Assembly: GCA_030616665.1 (NCBI GenBank)
Contig: JAUWWX010000060.1
Span: 1-6,018 of the forward strand
Reading direction: 5' to 3'
Source: an archaeon
GTDB taxonomy: Archaea > Iainarchaeota > Iainarchaeia > Iainarchaeales > GCA-2688035
DNA length: 6,018 nucleotides
The notes beneath the pieces are model-generated. The model made no database searches. It saw nothing but the letters and a program-made list of their open reading frames with translations, and was not told the origin of the DNA. A program made the position numbers and the translations under genes. Positions 4,487 to 6,018 of the stretch are shown here, in pieces. The number at the start of each line of letters is the position of its first letter. The first letter of the stretch is position 1.

Positions 4487-6018
4487 TTGAAGCTTGATAT
4501 GGATTCAAAATTTGTTATTGTGGCGCTTGCCGTCCTCGTTGCAGCGGTTGCAATCTACTCCCTTGTTTATGTGCCGGAGCCAGGGCCTGGTCCAATCTCT
4601 TTCAAGGAAATGCCGCGCTTTGAAAGCTATGCTGCCTTGGAGGCAGCCTTTGAAGAAGGAAAAAGCGCAAGAGGCTATGGATTGTGGGAAACAATCGGCG
4701 GTGCTGTGCCAATGGCAAAAAGCGCTGTTGCAGACGCAGAAGGAGGCTCAGCCGACTATTCAACAACAAACATCCAGGTTGAGGGCGTTGACGAGGCAGA
4801 CATCGTGAAGACAGACGGGGAGTTTATCTACAACTTTTCAAGGAACAGGCTCATAATAACAAAGGCTTATCCCATTGAGGGCAGCAAAATAGTCCACAAA
4901 GAAGAGTTCCAAGACCTCTACCCCATAGAAATGTTTGTATCAGGAGACAAGCTGCTGCTTTTTGGGAACCTCTACGAAACCTACAACGGAAACGGAATTA
5001 GGGAGGAGATGCCCTACTACTGGGGTTATGGCAGCGTTGCTGCAAGGCTTTACGACATATCTGACAGGGCAAACCCGCAACTTGAGAAAGAGCTTGAGTT
5101 TGAGGGCAACTATGTTACCTCAAGGCTTATTGGAAAGCACGCCTACTTCGTGGTTGACAGCTGGCCAAGCTACAGGGAATGTGACGGAGGAGAGTGCATT
5201 ATCCCCCTGATGGTTGAGGACGGTGTTGAGAAAGAGGTTGCGCAAGCAGAGGAGATTGGCTACATTCCGCCAATGCTGGCAGAGAGCTTTGTGACAATTG
5301 CCTCTTTGGACCTTGACAATGGAAAAATGGAGAAGGAGACAATTGCTGGCAACGCCCAGAATGTCTACGCTTCACAGCAGTACATTTACCTGGCTGCAAC
5401 CACCTGGATTCCGCAGGAAGGGGTTTTTCCAGACGGAACCCCAATCGTGGATACAATTGAGGACATTGTCCTGCCAAGCAGCGAGGAAACAGTGGTTACG
5501 AAATTCAGCTTGGACGAGGGGACGGTTGGCTATGTGGGCCAAGGAAATGTGCCAGGTCGCGTCCTTAACCAGTTCTCAATGGACGAATTCCAAGGAAACT
5601 TCAGGATTGCAACTACAATCGGGTGGAATGGCTCAAACAGCCTTTACGTCCTGGACGAGGAAATGAACGTCATTGGCAGGCTTGAAGACCTTGCGCCAGG
5701 CGAAAGCATCTACAGTGCAAGGTTCATGGGCGAAAAGGCATACATGGTAACTTTCAAAAAGGTTGACCCCCTGTTCGTAATAGATGTTTCTGACCCAACA
5801 AATCCAAGAGTGCTTGGAAAGCTCAAGATTCCAGGTTACAGTGATTACTTGCACCCTATTGACAAAGACCATCTCATTGGAGTAGGCAAGGAAGCAATAG
5901 AGGCAGTGAAAGGAGACTTTGCCTGGTACCAGGGCCTGAAGATGGCTGTCTTTGATGTCAGTGATGTGGAAAACCCTGTGGAAATGCACAAGATTGTTAT
6001 TGGCGACAGGGGAACAGA
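4487..6018 (+). CDS. Membrane-anchored beta-propeller domain protein (PF09826-like), 3' end outside window
   Basis: This frame is open to the right edge, giving 510 complete residues from TTG 4487 or 506 from ATG 4499. A short charged start (MKLDMDSK) is followed by one hydrophobic helix (FVIVALAVLVAAVAIYSLVY, 9-28). A proline/glycine linker (PEPGPGP) follows, so the rest should be outside the cell, held by an uncleaved anchor or released after cleavage. The body matches the 'secreted protein containing C-terminal beta-propeller domain' family (COG4880). The signature block NIQVEGVDEADIVKTDGEFI is at about 95-114. Repeated blade-end motifs YDISDRANP, IDVSDPTNP and FDVSDVENP begin at about 189, 432 and 489. 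SRLIGKHAYFVV and GYSDYLHPI are also present. Only two cysteines are visible, in a CDGGEC loop (about 232-237). The biochemical role of the family is not established; adhesion or surface scaffolding is a guess. The start rests on the GGTGA site and the strong TATA box. Confidence 0.92.
   Translation, partial: MKLDMDSKFVIVALAVLVAAVAIYSLVYVPEPGPGPISFKEMPRFESYAALEAAFEEGKSARGYGLWETIGGAVPMAKSAVADAEGGSADYSTTNIQVEGVDEADIVKTDGEFIYNFSRNRLIITKAYPIEGSKIVHKEEFQDLYPIEMFVSGDKLLLFGNLYETYNGNGIREEMPYYWGYGSVAARLYDISDRANPQLEKELEFEGNYVTSRLIGKHAYFVVDSWPSYRECDGGECIIPLMVEDGVEKEVAQAEEIGYIPPMLAESFVTIASLDLDNGKMEKETIAGNAQNVYASQQYIYLAATTWIPQEGVFPDGTPIVDTIEDIVLPSSEETVVTKFSLDEGTVGYVGQGNVPGRVLNQFSMDEFQGNFRIATTIGWNGSNSLYVLDEEMNVIGRLEDLAPGESIYSARFMGEKAYMVTFKKVDPLFVIDVSDPTNPRVLGKLKIPGYSDYLHPIDKDHLIGVGKEAIEAVKGDFAWYQGLKMAVFDVSDVENPVEMHKIVIGDRGT

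Noticed and set aside
4480..4497. Five-codon ATG mini-frame ahead of the beta-propeller gene
   Set aside because: Its ATG overlaps the Shine-Dalgarno sequence. A regulatory upstream ORF cannot be excluded, but nothing supports it.
4494..5666. Plus- and minus-strand ORFs of 90-122 codons in other frames within the beta-propeller region
   Set aside because: All are shadows of the long open frame running from 4487 to the window end with a recognised family signature.
1..6018. CRISPR array, tRNA/rRNA, insertion sequence or phage genes
   Set aside because: No regularly spaced repeats, tRNA-like cloverleaf, transposase motifs or terminal inverted repeats were seen on either strand.

Overview
The window is archaeal chromosomal DNA. 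Four of its genes are archaeal or archaeal/eukaryotic information-processing genes or archaeal hallmark families: an MCM replicative helicase (3' part), translation initiation factors aIF2-beta and aIF1A, and a DUF424 protein. TATA-like boxes sit 26-29 or 37-40 bases before the chosen start codons, and several genes look leaderless, which also fits Archaea. The small proteins and tight packing would suit a reduced DPANN-type genome, but the lineage is an inference and cannot be fixed from this sequence alone.

Layout. 1-735 (+): C-terminal part of MCM, cut by the left edge. 829-1233 (+): an unrecognised basic protein in AT-richer DNA. 1354-2175 (+): a presenilin-like (A22) intramembrane aspartyl protease with all three signature motifs. 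2177-2332 (-): a 51-residue very basic protein, convergent with the protease gene with one base between the stop codons. 2382-2918 (-): a VTT/DedA (YqaA-like) membrane protein. From a 72-103 base divergent promoter region the plus strand then carries aIF2-beta (3003-3410) and DUF424 (3424-3717), which form an operon. They are followed by an overlooked 82-codon ORF (3748-3996) that has no ATG/GTG/TTG start, and by aIF1A (4059-4388). The last gene (4487 to the right edge) encodes the N-terminal part of a membrane-anchored, extracellular beta-propeller protein (PF09826-like).

How they relate. The block 3003-4388 is a translation-initiation island: aIF2-beta helps bring initiator tRNA to the ribosome, aIF1A acts at the decoding site of the small subunit, and DUF424 is a conserved archaeal family of unknown role. 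The orphan ORF between DUF424 and aIF1A is the best candidate here for something undescribed. It has a TATA box and a Shine-Dalgarno-like sequence placed as in the beta-propeller gene, but the codon at the expected start position is ATA. The membrane genes (protease, VTT protein, beta-propeller) are separate units with their own promoters, and nothing in the sequence ties them functionally.

Several start codons differ from a naive longest-ORF or ATG call: 3003 rather than 2991 for aIF2-beta, TTG 3424 for DUF424, and TTG 4487 for the beta-propeller. No rRNA, tRNA, CRISPR array, insertion sequence or prophage was seen.
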